DNA of 64,000 nucleotides from Plantibacter auratus (GCF_050587365.1 NZ_JBOBFV010000005.1:248001-312000), one strand, 5' to 3'; counted from the first letter of the stretch, positions 16,386 through 23,181 are shown. Numbers and translations: made by a program. The notes: a model not told the origin generated them from the sequence alone.

Positions 16386-17183
16386 TCAGGAGCGCTTGAT
16401 CGCCTGGAACACCATCCGGATCGCGATGGCCACGAGGAAGGCAGCGAAGAGCAGGTTGCCGACGAACGGGGGCACCACCGAGGCGACGATGGCGCCGAGT
16501 GCGGTCGTCGTGCAGGCGGCGACACCGATGATCGCTGCGGCCGTCAGGTCGACGTTGCCTCGCCGGACGTTGCCGATGGTGCCGGAGATCGCGGTCGGCA
16601 CCATCATGAGCAGCGAGGTGCCCTTGGCGATGAGATCGCTCGCGCCGAACAGCAGGATGAGCATCGGCACCACGACGACCCCGCCGCCGATGCCGAGCAG
16701 TCCCGACAGGACGCCGGTCAGGAAGCCGAGCACGATGAGGCCGATGATCGATCCGACGTGCAGATCGATCTCGGCTGTGCGGGACGGGACGATCAGGAAC
16801 AGCGAGACCACCACGACGAGCAGGAAGCCGATGAAGCCCCACTGGAGCGCCTTCTTGGGGAGCTTGGAGAGGAGGTAGCTGCCGAGTTGTGCCCCGCCGA
16901 TCGCACCGATCGCCAGGAGGATCGCCGCCACCCAGTCGACGGTCCCGTTCACCGCGTAGGAGAGGACGCCGACGAGCGAGGTCGGGACGATCGCCGCGAG
17001 TGAGGTCCCCGCGGCGAGCCGCTGGCCGAAGCCGAGCAGGAAGACGACGGCGGGGACGATGAGGATACCGCCGCCGACGCCGAACAAGCCGGAGAGGAAT
17101 CCGGCGGTCAGTCCGATGCCGATCAGCCAGGCGATGCCCGACGGGGAGCGGACCGGACGGCCGGTCGAGTCGCTCCCGCTCAC
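16386..17183 (-). CDS. TSUP (TauE/SafE) family sulfite/anion exporter
   Basis: A 265-residue membrane protein with about eight helices and the two-fold repeated TSUP motif: GLFGVGGGILIVPAVVFLLG near the N-terminus and GLLGIGGGVVVVPMLILLFG in the second half. Family members move sulfite, sulfonates or other organic anions across the cytoplasmic membrane; substrate here is unknown. The start is GTG 17183, overlapping the upstream phosphatase stop as GTGA, which suggests translational coupling. Confidence 0.9.
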   Translation of the reverse strand: MSGSDSTGRPVRSPSGIAWLIGIGLTAGFLSGLFGVGGGILIVPAVVFLLGFGQRLAAGTSLAAIVPTSLVGVLSYAVNGTVDWVAAILLAIGAIGGAQLGSYLLSKLPKKALQWGFIGFLLVVVVSLFLIVPSRTAEIDLHVGSIIGLIVLGFLTGVLSGLLGIGGGVVVVPMLILLFGASDLIAKGTSLLMMVPTAISGTIGNVRRGNVDLTAAAIIGVAACTTTALGAIVASVVPPFVGNLLFAAFLVAIAIRMVFQAIKRS

Positions 17184-17770
17184 TGCGCGCTGGAGCCGGA
17201 CAGCGCCGTCTCGAGCGAGGGCGTCGTGCGAGCGGTACCGGCGTCCAGGAGTGACCAACCGGTGTCGGTCGCCTCGATGACCGACACGGAGCAGTTCTCC
17301 AGCGGAGGGACCGTCGTACCCGAGAGGTGGCTGAGCGTGAGACGGATGAGCGTTCCGTGGCTGACCACGAGCACGTTCTGGCCGGGGAAGTCACGGGCGA
17401 TGGCGTCGATGCCGCGGACGCCGCGTTCGATCACCGACTCCTCGGACTCGAGGTTCGGGTACTGGTGGTCGGGCCAGTTCTCGAGGACCATCTGCGCCGT
17501 CGCGCCCTCGGCGTCGCCGTAGTGCCGCTCGATGACGTCGGGATAGGACGGGCCGAGCTCCAGTCCGAGCGCGTCGGCGATGATCTGCGCGGTCTCGCGT
17601 GCGCGCCCCAGTGGGGAGCTGACGACGACGTCCCAGGTGCCGGTGAGCCGAGGGGCGACCGTGGCCGCCTGCTCCCGCCCGGTGTCGTTCAGGGGGATGT
17701 CCGTCGTGCCCTGCAGCCGTCGTTCGAAGTTCCAGGCGGTCTGTCCGTGACGGATGAGGGCGATGGTCAT
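17180..17770 (-). CDS. Histidine phosphatase (phosphoglycerate mutase-like)
   Basis: A 196-residue member of the histidine phosphatase superfamily with the N-terminal catalytic motif LIRHGQTAWNFERRLQG (phospho-accepting His8), SSPLGRARETA with the second phosphate-binding Arg, and VVSHGTLIRLTL with the second His. The family includes mutases and phosphatases; lack of neighbouring glycolytic genes leaves the substrate open. ATG 17770 stands 6 nt after TAGGCT (17777-17782), so a leaderless mRNA is likely. Confidence 0.9.
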   Translation of the reverse strand: MTIALIRHGQTAWNFERRLQGTTDIPLNDTGREQAATVAPRLTGTWDVVVSSPLGRARETAQIIADALGLELGPSYPDVIERHYGDAEGATAQMVLENWPDHQYPNLESEESVIERGVRGIDAIARDFPGQNVLVVSHGTLIRLTLSHLSGTTVPPLENCSVSVIEATDTGWSLLDAGTARTTPSLETALSGSSAQ

Positions 17771-17828
17771 GTCTCAAGCCTAACCGGCGTCGGACCGAGG
17801 TCTTCCGGCCTTCACCGCGACACGGGGC

Positions 17829-18134
17829 TCACTGCTCGTCGACGGCGTTCTTCGCCCATCGGATCCGGATGGGTCCACGGACCGTCGCGCGGTCCACCGC
17901 CTCGTCGCCCTGCGTGATCCGCACCCGGCCCTCGTCGACCAAGCGCCAGGCGACCCGGCGGGTGTCGTCCATCAGCGCTCGCCAGTCGTCGCCGCCGACG
18001 GCTCGTGCCACGTCCGACGGACAGATGGACGAGGTGGCGGCGCGCTTGCCCAGCAGGTCGAGCATCGTCGACTCCAGGAGGCCGTCGTCTACGGCTCCCG
18101 CAGGCTGCGGGTCCGGTTCGGCTTCGTCGGTCAT
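17829..18134 (-). CDS. DUF3253 domain protein
   Basis: A 101-residue soluble protein with the DUF3253 signature SSICPSDVARAVGGDDWRAL and the C-terminal RGPIRIRW, a small winged-helix-like domain of unknown function. ATG 18134 is preceded at 6 nt by CATACT (18141-18146), a leaderless promoter pattern. It follows the ImmA-like gene on the same strand by 21 nt but is a widespread chromosomal family, so it may mark the edge of the island. Confidence 0.85.
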   Translation of the reverse strand: MTDEAEPDPQPAGAVDDGLLESTMLDLLGKRAATSSICPSDVARAVGGDDWRALMDDTRRVAWRLVDEGRVRITQGDEAVDRATVRGPIRIRWAKNAVDEQ

Positions 18135-18155
18135 GGTCCCAGTATGCGCGCGCCG

Positions 18156-18584
18156 CTACGCGAGATCGGCGTGCCGGGACAGATCCGCATGCTGCGCGAC
18201 GAACGCCCGGGCAAGGCGCTTCGTGACGCCGAGTTCGGCGACGAGATGCTCGAGGTCCGGTGCCCACCGCGCGATGGCCCGGAACTCGTCGAGGTCGATG
18301 AGGTTCGACGCGGCGAAGCGGTCGGCCTGCACCTCGTGTTTCGGTCGGTCGTCCTCGTGGCCGAGCACGCAGTGCGCGATGCCGTGGGCGAGGGCGTTCC
18401 GGCGGTGGACGGACCGGAGCGACTCCTGGATGACGATCGTGTGCGCGGACGGCAGCCAGCGCTCATGGGACACCCGCAGGGGCCGGAAGATCACCGCGAG
18501 ACCGAGCTCCTCCGCGTGCGCATACGGGTCGTAGGCGCGCCCACGCTCACGGGGCTTCCGGCTCGGGTTGCTCCAGTTCTCCAT
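18156..18584 (-). CDS. ImmA/IrrE-like protein with altered zinc-protease motif
   Basis: A 142-residue protein of the ImmA/IrrE family. Such metallopeptidases inactivate a partner XRE repressor, as ImmA does with ImmR in ICEBs1. The core reads RRNALAHGIAHCVLGHED, then HEVQADRFAASNLIDLDEF. The usual HExxH is HGIAH here: both His remain, but the catalytic Glu is Gly, so protease activity is doubtful. The start ATG 18584 is inside the end of the upstream XRE gene (38-nt overlap), a common arrangement for this pair. It may act as a binding or sensor partner rather than a protease. Confidence 0.8.
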   Translation of the reverse strand: MENWSNPSRKPRERGRAYDPYAHAEELGLAVIFRPLRVSHERWLPSAHTIVIQESLRSVHRRNALAHGIAHCVLGHEDDRPKHEVQADRFAASNLIDLDEFRAIARWAPDLEHLVAELGVTKRLARAFVAQHADLSRHADLA

Positions 18585-18990
18585 CGGTGATTGCCGCCCC
18601 ACGTTCCCCCTCCAACTGCTCCGTCGTCCACGACGCAGCTTCCCTCTGCCGGCGTCTGCGATCCAGCTCGTCATTCGTAGCAGTGGTGTCCGACACGGGG
18701 GCCACTCGCTCGTCGTCGCTCGCCTGCAGTTCGGCCTCGATCCGACTCATCCCCCCGACGGCTTGGAGGGCGTCGGCCAGGAGGCGCACCGGATCGGCGC
18801 CGGTCGCCGCGCAGAGCGTGACGAAGGTCGGGCCACTGATCTCGCTGCGACCGGCAAGGACCCGCTGCAGTGTCGTCGGACTCATCCCCGTCGCCTCAGC
18901 CAGGGCGCGCTGATTCATGCGTCGCCGCTTGTAGGCGGCGACGAGTTCGTCCGCCAACGCCTGATTGACCATCGCCTCTGCTGCGTTCAC
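18547..18990 (-). CDS. XRE-family repressor-like regulator
   Basis: A 147-residue protein with a helix-turn-helix near residues 12-70 (YKRRRMNQRALAEATGMSPT, then RVLAGRSEISGPTFVTLCAA) and an acidic, Gln/Glu-rich tail without a recognisable LexA-type autoprotease domain. It is divergent from a holin-like gene and overlaps the ImmA-like gene, the layout of prophage or ICE lysis/lysogeny switches. GTG 18990 sits 6 nt after TACGAT (18997-19002), so the mRNA is probably leaderless. Two 13-nt operator-like direct repeats lie immediately upstream, suggesting autoregulation. Confidence 0.85.
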   Translation of the reverse strand: MNAAEAMVNQALADELVAAYKRRRMNQRALAEATGMSPTTLQRVLAGRSEISGPTFVTLCAATGADPVRLLADALQAVGGMSRIEAELQASDDERVAPVSDTTATNDELDRRRRQREAASWTTEQLEGERGAAITDGELEQPEPEAP

Positions 18991-19002
18991 GTTCCGATCG
19001 TA

Positions 19003-19036
19003 GCCAGAAACCCTGTCGCGAACGGCAGAAAACCTG
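19003..19036. promoter_or_regulatory. Direct repeats, candidate XRE operator
   Basis: GCCAGAAACCCTG (19003-19015) and GGCAGAAAACCTG (19024-19036) are near-identical and start exactly 21 bp apart, two helical turns. They cover the region just upstream of the xre -10 and the likely -35 region of the divergent lysis promoter. Confidence 0.55.
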
Positions 19037-19048
19037 CCTCATGCGCTC

Positions 19049-19054
19049 TATAGT
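19049..19054 (+). promoter_or_regulatory. -10 box for the holin-like gene
   Basis: TATAGT is one base from the TATAAT consensus and lies 90 nt before the holin-like ATG. No good -35 hexamer is visible at the right distance. Downstream, CCAGA/TCTGG half-sites (19077-19096) form another short inverted repeat. Confidence 0.5.
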
Positions 19055-19144
19055 GTCACCTCCGACCTGAATGATGCCAGATGAGACAACTTCTGGAAAC
19101 CATCCAGGTCACCCACCACCACCCGCGACGCCTGAGGAGGCACC

Positions 19145-19519
19145 ATGACCGAACACCGGACATCACCGGAACCACCGCCGACACCACCGCCCGTCCCGTT
19201 CCCGGCGCAGCGGATCATCCGCACCGTGATCCAGACGACCGCGGCGGTGATCTTGAGCTCGGTGGCCTGCATCACGACCGCGAGCATCATCGCGCCACAG
19301 CTCCTGGAGGCGATCCGGGAACTCCTCCCGGACGACGTCTACGCCTGGGCGGCGGCGGCCGTGGCCACGACGGCCGCGATCGCCGCAGCACTGGCCCGGA
19401 TCATGGCGATCCCCGGCGTGAACGGGTTCCTGACGAGACTGAGAGCAGGATCCACACCCCGCCATGCTCGTCTCGATTCCGACGCCGAATCTGCCACTGG
19501 AGAAACAATTTCAGGATGA
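19145..19519 (+). CDS. Small two-helix membrane protein, probable phage-type holin
   Basis: A 124-residue protein with a Pro-rich N-terminus, two hydrophobic segments (about 28-55, ending CITTASIIAP, and about 68-95, AWAAAAVATTAAIAAALARI) and a charged C-terminal tail. This two-helix layout, small size and position right before two endolysins fit a holin, which would form membrane lesions that let endolysin reach the wall. No family motif proves it. A strong GGAGG lies 4 nt before the ATG. Alternative: an unrelated small membrane protein. Confidence 0.65.
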   Translation: MTEHRTSPEPPPTPPPVPFPAQRIIRTVIQTTAAVILSSVACITTASIIAPQLLEAIRELLPDDVYAWAAAAVATTAAIAAALARIMAIPGVNGFLTRLRAGSTPRHARLDSDAESATGETISG

Positions 19520-19568
19520 ATCGACAAGATGAACTAGACAAGACGACGAAATGATCATAGAGTCTCTA

Positions 19569-19584
19569 TCGAACACACGTTCGA
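19569..19584. promoter_or_regulatory. LexA (SOS) box upstream of the first endolysin
   Basis: TCGAACACACGTTCGA matches the mycobacterial/actinobacterial SOS box TCGAAC-N4-GTTCGA at all 12 defined positions. It lies 41 nt before the endolysin ATG and 5 nt after a -10-like TAGAGT (19558-19563), where LexA would block initiation. DNA damage would then raise endolysin expression. Confidence 0.75.
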
Positions 19585-19625
19585 ATGTCGGAGGACACTT
19601 CCTCCATCAACAGAAAGGAGGGCTC

Positions 19626-20378
19626 ATGGTCTTGAAGTACCAGCAACCGTTCACACAGACGGATCAGGCGACAGACGGCTGGGGCTCTTGGGCGGATGGG
19701 CGTACACAGGCCCATCGAGGCGTCGACTACCAACCGGGGGCCGGCGCATCGATTCCCGCAGTGGCAACCGGGACGGTGTCGTACAACGACTGGAACTCCG
19801 CGCTCGGCAACGTCCTCGTGATCGCCCATCCGGATGGCATGTACTCGGGATACTCGCACATGCGTGATCGATCGCCGCATGCGCCGGGGACGGGGATCAC
19901 GCGGGGCCAGCACGTCGGCTACGTCGGGAACACCGGCACGGCGTCTCGGGCCGCGCATCTGCACCTCACCATCACCTACACCGCGGACGGAACCTGGAAC
20001 AACGGTGACATCAACGTCACTGTCGACCCGTACGCATTCATCAACGCTCGCCTCAACGGCGACGACCCCAACACCACCCCACCACAGAAAGAAGAAGACG
20101 ACATGGCAGCAGGAACCCTCATCAAGCGACAGGACAACGCGGCGGTCTACTGGCAGGAGCACCCACTCGCTCCGCTGTACCCGCTGAACGGCGGCCAGTT
20201 CGCCGCCTACACCAACCAGGGGCTGAAGCTCAACGACCTCGCGCCGGCGAGCTTCGACCCGATCATCCAGCGGGTCGGCCGTTACACGCTCGACCAGCAG
20301 GAACGACGCATCCCCGCTGGCACGACCGACGCCAAGTACGAGGGCTGGCAGATCTACCTGCCCAACCGCCCGCTGTAA
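19626..20378 (+). CDS. M23 family peptidase, phage-type endolysin 1
   Basis: A 250-residue protein with an M23 (LytM-like) zinc endopeptidase domain at residues 1-150: HRGVDY (His30, Asp34) and HLHLTI (His111, His113). M23 enzymes cut peptidoglycan cross-bridges. There is no signal peptide or transmembrane helix, so export would rely on a holin, as for phage endolysins. An acidic linker (TPPQKEEDD) leads to a C-terminal domain of about 90 residues, probably wall binding. The ATG at 19626 has AAGGAGGG upstream. It follows the holin-like gene and LexA box; the neighbouring paralogue arose by duplication. Confidence 0.88.
   Translation: MVLKYQQPFTQTDQATDGWGSWADGRTQAHRGVDYQPGAGASIPAVATGTVSYNDWNSALGNVLVIAHPDGMYSGYSHMRDRSPHAPGTGITRGQHVGYVGNTGTASRAAHLHLTITYTADGTWNNGDINVTVDPYAFINARLNGDDPNTTPPQKEEDDMAAGTLIKRQDNAAVYWQEHPLAPLYPLNGGQFAAYTNQGLKLNDLAPASFDPIIQRVGRYTLDQQERRIPAGTTDAKYEGWQIYLPNRPL
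20103..20378 (+). other. Possible internal translation start yielding the C-terminal domain of endolysin 1
   Basis: An in-frame ATG at 20103, exactly at the domain boundary, is preceded by the purine-rich AGAAAGAAGAAG. Translation here would give a 91-residue wall-binding-type polypeptide. Some phage endolysins make such separate subunits. The purine run also encodes the linker, so selection on protein sequence is an alternative explanation. Confidence 0.4.
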
Positions 20379-20415
20379 CCCTTCCGGGTTCTCGCAAGGG
20401 AATCACTCCCACACC

Positions 20416-20456
20416 GGGCATCCTCCGAGCAGACCGTAATTGCTCGGGGGATGCCC
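20416..20456. terminator. Hairpin after endolysin 1
   Basis: Arms 20416-20431 and 20441-20456 pair over 16 positions with one G-U, around the loop GACCGTAAT. The second endolysin is followed by a hairpin with the same CCGAGCA/TGCTCGG inner stem and nearly the same loop. The next ribosome binding site starts 11 nt downstream. Confidence 0.7.
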
Positions 20457-20477
20457 CCTCAGCATCGGAGGAACCAC

Positions 20478-21167
20478 ATGGTTCTCAGATATCAACACCC
20501 GTTCGCCCAGATCGACCTCGCCGACGGCTGGGGATCGATGGCCGGCGGGCGGACCCAACCGCACCGCGGTTTGGACTACCAACCCGGCACTGGAGCCGCG
20601 ATCCCCGCTGTCGCAGCCGGGGTCGTCTCCGCCAACCGGTGGAACGCGACCCTCGGGCAGATCGTCGTCATCGCACATCCCGACGGCATGTACTCGGGCT
20701 ACTCGCATCTGGCGGCGGCCTCACCCCATCAGGTCGGTGCGGCGATCGTCCGCGGTGAACCCGTCGGCGTCGTCGGGAGCACCGGGTCCGCAGCCCGAGG
20801 ACCCCATCTCCACCTCACCATCACCTTCACCGCGGACGGCACGTGGAACAACGCAGACATCGGCGTCACCACCGATCCATATCTCTTCATCAACGCTCGC
20901 CTGAACGGCGAGGACCCGGTTCACCCTCTCAAGGAGTCAGACATGCCCAAGATCATCAGCGTGCCAGGTGGCACCATCGCGCTCGTCACCGAGACGTTCG
21001 GCACGATGTACACGTCCGCCAGCGGCGGGCAGGGATTCTCCATCGCCGCCAACACGAAGGTCTACGGTCAGGTCAGCGGGCTGACCCAGGACCAGGTCTC
21101 GACCCTCGTCGCCGAGGCGAACGCCCGAGGCCAGCGCATCGCCGACCTCGTCGCGGCCGCGCGATAG
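20478..21167 (+). CDS. M23 family peptidase, phage-type endolysin 2
   Basis: A 229-residue paralogue of the preceding gene. The first 150 residues align closely (VLRYQHPFAQIDLADGWGS against VLKYQQPFTQTDQATDGWGS), with M23 ligands HRGLDY (His29, Asp33) and HLHLTI (His110, His112). The C-terminal part (74 residues from MPKIISVPGG) is unrelated to that of endolysin 1, so the catalytic half was kept while the binding half was exchanged. No signal peptide is seen. The ATG at 20478 follows CGGAGGAA. A perfect hairpin ends the unit. Confidence 0.87.
   Translation: MVLRYQHPFAQIDLADGWGSMAGGRTQPHRGLDYQPGTGAAIPAVAAGVVSANRWNATLGQIVVIAHPDGMYSGYSHLAAASPHQVGAAIVRGEPVGVVGSTGSAARGPHLHLTITFTADGTWNNADIGVTTDPYLFINARLNGEDPVHPLKESDMPKIISVPGGTIALVTETFGTMYTSASGGQGFSIAANTKVYGQVSGLTQDQVSTLVAEANARGQRIADLVAAAR
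20943..21167 (+). other. Possible internal translation start yielding the C-terminal domain of endolysin 2
   Basis: In-frame ATG 20943 has AAGGAG (20931-20936) at an ideal 6-nt spacing, precisely at the boundary between the M23 domain and the C-terminal domain. Initiation would give a free 74-residue polypeptide ending in an Ala/Arg-rich helix. Confidence 0.5.
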
Positions 21168-21179
21168 CCGCACCGGCAC

Positions 21180-21222
21180 GAGGAAGCCCCCGAGCAGACC
21201 GTAACTGCTCGGGGGCTTCCTC
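21180..21222. terminator. Hairpin after endolysin 2
   Basis: Perfect 17-bp stem (21180-21196 with 21206-21222) and 9-nt loop GACCGTAAC. It shares inner stem and loop with the hairpin at 20416-20456 and probably ends the lysis transcript. Confidence 0.8.
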
Positions 21223-21268
21223 CATTCTGCACGGTGCACGCCCGGTACACAGTGCCCAGGTTCGATGC

Positions 21269-21970
21269 TCAGGCGAACTGCGCGTAGAACGCGTCAGGTC
21301 CGTGGGCGAGCGAGGCCTTGACGATGGCGCTCCACTCGTCGACGACGACCTCGGAAGCGCCGGCTGCGACGCCGTCGAGGCTCGCCCGTGCGACGTCCGC
21401 GGGGTCGACCATCGGGCCCTCGTAGCCGGCCATGATGTCGGTGTCGGCGGCCCCGAGGTGGAGCCCCTGCACCGTGACGCCCTTCGGGGCGAGTTCCAGA
21501 CGGACCGCGTTCGTCATGTTCCACTCCGCCGCCTTCGCCGCGGCGTATCCGCCTGAACCGGGGTGCGCGAACCAGCTCAGGGCGGAGAGCACGTTGACGA
21601 TCGCCCCTCCACCGTTCCCCTCGATCACCGGCGCGAACGCACGCACCATGGCGAGGTTGCCCCAGTAGTGCGTGTCCATCTCGCGCCGAGCGTTCGCGAG
21701 GTCGTCGGTCAACATCGAGCCCTGCGTGGCGATGCCGGCGTTGTTGACGAGCAACGTGACGTCGCTCGCGATCTCGGCCGCCGCAGCGACGGACGCCTCA
21801 TCGGTGATGTCGAGCTGCAGCACCTCCACGCCCGGGATGTCGACGAGTTCCGGGCGCCGCGCGGTCGCGTATACCTTCGAGGCGCCGCGCTCGAGCAGCT
21901 GCACGACGAACCGGCGTCCGATGCCCCGGTTCGAGCCGGTGACGAGTGCGACGGATCCTGCGATGTCCAT
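21269..21970 (-). CDS. Short-chain dehydrogenase/reductase
   Basis: A 233-residue NAD(P)-dependent SDR with the Rossmann motif TGSNRGIGRRF, NNAG at the end of the fourth strand, catalytic Ser in NVLSALSWF and the YxxxK motif in GYAAAKAAEW. The substrate is unknown; similar proteins next to MerR regulators are often redox or electrophile responsive. ATG 21970 has GAAGGGA upstream. It is divergent from a MerR-family gene with an operator-like dyad between them. Confidence 0.9.
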   Translation of the reverse strand: MDIAGSVALVTGSNRGIGRRFVVQLLERGASKVYATARRPELVDIPGVEVLQLDITDEASVAAAAEIASDVTLLVNNAGIATQGSMLTDDLANARREMDTHYWGNLAMVRAFAPVIEGNGGGAIVNVLSALSWFAHPGSGGYAAAKAAEWNMTNAVRLELAPKGVTVQGLHLGAADTDIMAGYEGPMVDPADVARASLDGVAAGASEVVVDEWSAIVKASLAHGPDAFYAQFA

Positions 21971-22020
21971 GATTCCCTTCCGCGTGCGGGTCGATCCCGC
22001 AGCAGCCTGGTTAGGCTAAG

Positions 22021-22040
22021 ACCTCACATCAATGTCAGGT
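22021..22040. promoter_or_regulatory. MerR-type operator dyad
   Basis: ACCTCACA-TCAA-TGTCAGGT is an inverted repeat with 8-nt arms, one mismatch and a 4-nt centre, the size and style of MerR-family operators. It lies between the divergent SDR and merR genes. TTAGGCTAAG beside it holds TANNNT on both strands. Confidence 0.55.
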
Positions 22041-22062
22041 GCAAGCCAGGAATGGAAGATCG

Positions 22063-22461
22063 ATGCGCATCGGAGATCTCGCGGCTCGGACCGGGGTGAG
22101 CGTCCGCTCGCTCCGCTACTACGAGGAGCAGGGGCTGCTCACCGCCACCCGCACGACGAGTGGCCAGCGGACCTATGAACGAGCGGCGGTGGAACGCGTC
22201 GAGCTCGTGCAGCAGCTCTTCGCGGCCGGCCTGCCGAGCCGCACCATCGTCCAGCTGCTCCCCTGCGTCGATGCGGGAGTCGCGACGCCGGAGTCCCTCG
22301 CGCTGCTCCGGACCGAACGCGACCGCATCACCGCCCAGATGGCCGACCTCGAAGCAGCACGCGCCCGCTTGGAAGCGGTCATCGACATCACCCTCCACCC
22401 GACGCCGGAGCACTGCCCCGCCCTGCGGGAGGAGCTTCCGGCCGAGCTGGACGCCGCCTGA
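22063..22461 (+). CDS. MerR-family transcriptional regulator
   Basis: A 132-residue regulator with the MerR winged helix at the N-terminus (MRIGDLAARTGVSVRSLRYY, then EEQGLLTATRT), a dimerisation helix (TERDRITAQMADLEAARARL) and a single Cys in CPALREE plus one in LLPCVDAG. MerR proteins twist promoters with long spacers in response to metals, oxidants or small molecules. The start is ATG 22063 with GGAAG upstream. It probably controls the divergent SDR gene. Confidence 0.9.
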   Translation: MRIGDLAARTGVSVRSLRYYEEQGLLTATRTTSGQRTYERAAVERVELVQQLFAAGLPSRTIVQLLPCVDAGVATPESLALLRTERDRITAQMADLEAARARLEAVIDITLHPTPEHCPALREELPAELDAA

Positions 22462-22506
22462 CGCCACCCGGCACGGCTCCGGCAGGGTCGGCCCATCGCG
22501 GCTACC

Positions 22507-22599
22507 ATGACCACGTCGGAGGTCGAGGGCTACCGGTCGCTCGCCTTCGCGGCAGCCGAGTCGGGCACGCCTGAGCCCGACTCCCGATCCGGGGGGTAA
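22507..22599 (+). CDS. Possible 30-codon leader ORF
   Basis: ATG 22507 opens a 30-residue frame (MTTSEVEGYRSLAFAAAESG...) ending at TAA 22597-22599, 3 nt before the ATG of the membrane protein. The ribosome binding site of that gene lies in its last codons, so coupling is possible. No homology is recognised; it may be chance. Confidence 0.3.
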   Translation: MTTSEVEGYRSLAFAAAESGTPEPDSRSGG

Positions 22600-22602
22600 G
22601 CG

Positions 22603-23181
22603 ATGAGTGAATCAGCGAAGCAGGGGTCAGCGAAGCAAGGACCAGCGACCGCCACCGAGTCGGTCGCCGCCCAGGCGGCGCGCACCCGGCTCGAGGAGCG
22701 CGTGGCGGGCATCGAGTCGATCCTGATCTCGGTCCCGATGCTGCTGCTCGAGATCGCCCTCATCCTCTCGCTGTTCGTCCCCTACGCGAGCCAGACGAAG
22801 ACGGATGAGGACCCTGAGTCCTTCAACCTGTTCTTCTTCCTCGCGGGATTCGCCGATCGCGACGACGACGGCGACCCGGAGGCTGCCTCGATCCTGTTCG
22901 CGAGTGCGTTCCTGATACTCATCGTCGTGATCGTCGGCACGATCTGCACGGCGCCGACCCTCGCGGGCAAGCGGGTCTCGTCGCGAGCGGGAGCGACCGC
23001 GGTGACCTTCATCATCGTGCTCATCCTCGGCAACATCGGCGCCTGGATGGTCATGCTGATGGGGGTCTACGCCGACTCGCCCTGGACCATCGGTCCAGCT
23101 CTGCCACTGCTCAACCTCGGCACCCTGCTCGCGGCGATGATCGCCTTCATGCCCGGCTACCGTCGCATCTGGGAGCGATAG
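22603..23181 (+). CDS. Four-helix membrane protein of unknown function
   Basis: A 192-residue protein with a cytosolic N-terminus that contains the repeat SAKQG-SAKQG (a 15-nt tandem duplication with few changes), then four hydrophobic segments: about 42-62, 95-118, 127-150 and 160-180. An acidic loop (FADRDDDGDPEA) lies between the first two. I do not recognise the family. The ATG at 22603 follows a G-rich GGGGGG site. Neighbours on the same strand are also small membrane proteins without clear function. Confidence 0.6.
   Translation: MSESAKQGSAKQGPATATESVAAQAARTRLEERVAGIESILISVPMLLLEIALILSLFVPYASQTKTDEDPESFNLFFFLAGFADRDDDGDPEAASILFASAFLILIVVIVGTICTAPTLAGKRVSSRAGATAVTFIIVLILGNIGAWMVMLMGVYADSPWTIGPALPLLNLGTLLAAMIAFMPGYRRIWER

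Noticed and set aside
19516..19554. 12-codon frame overlapping the holin-like stop
   Set aside because: Too short and without a ribosome binding site; probably chance.
18156..21222. Complete prophage
   Set aside because: Only about 3 kb, no integrase, structural, packaging or replication genes, and no flanking direct repeats that I could identify.
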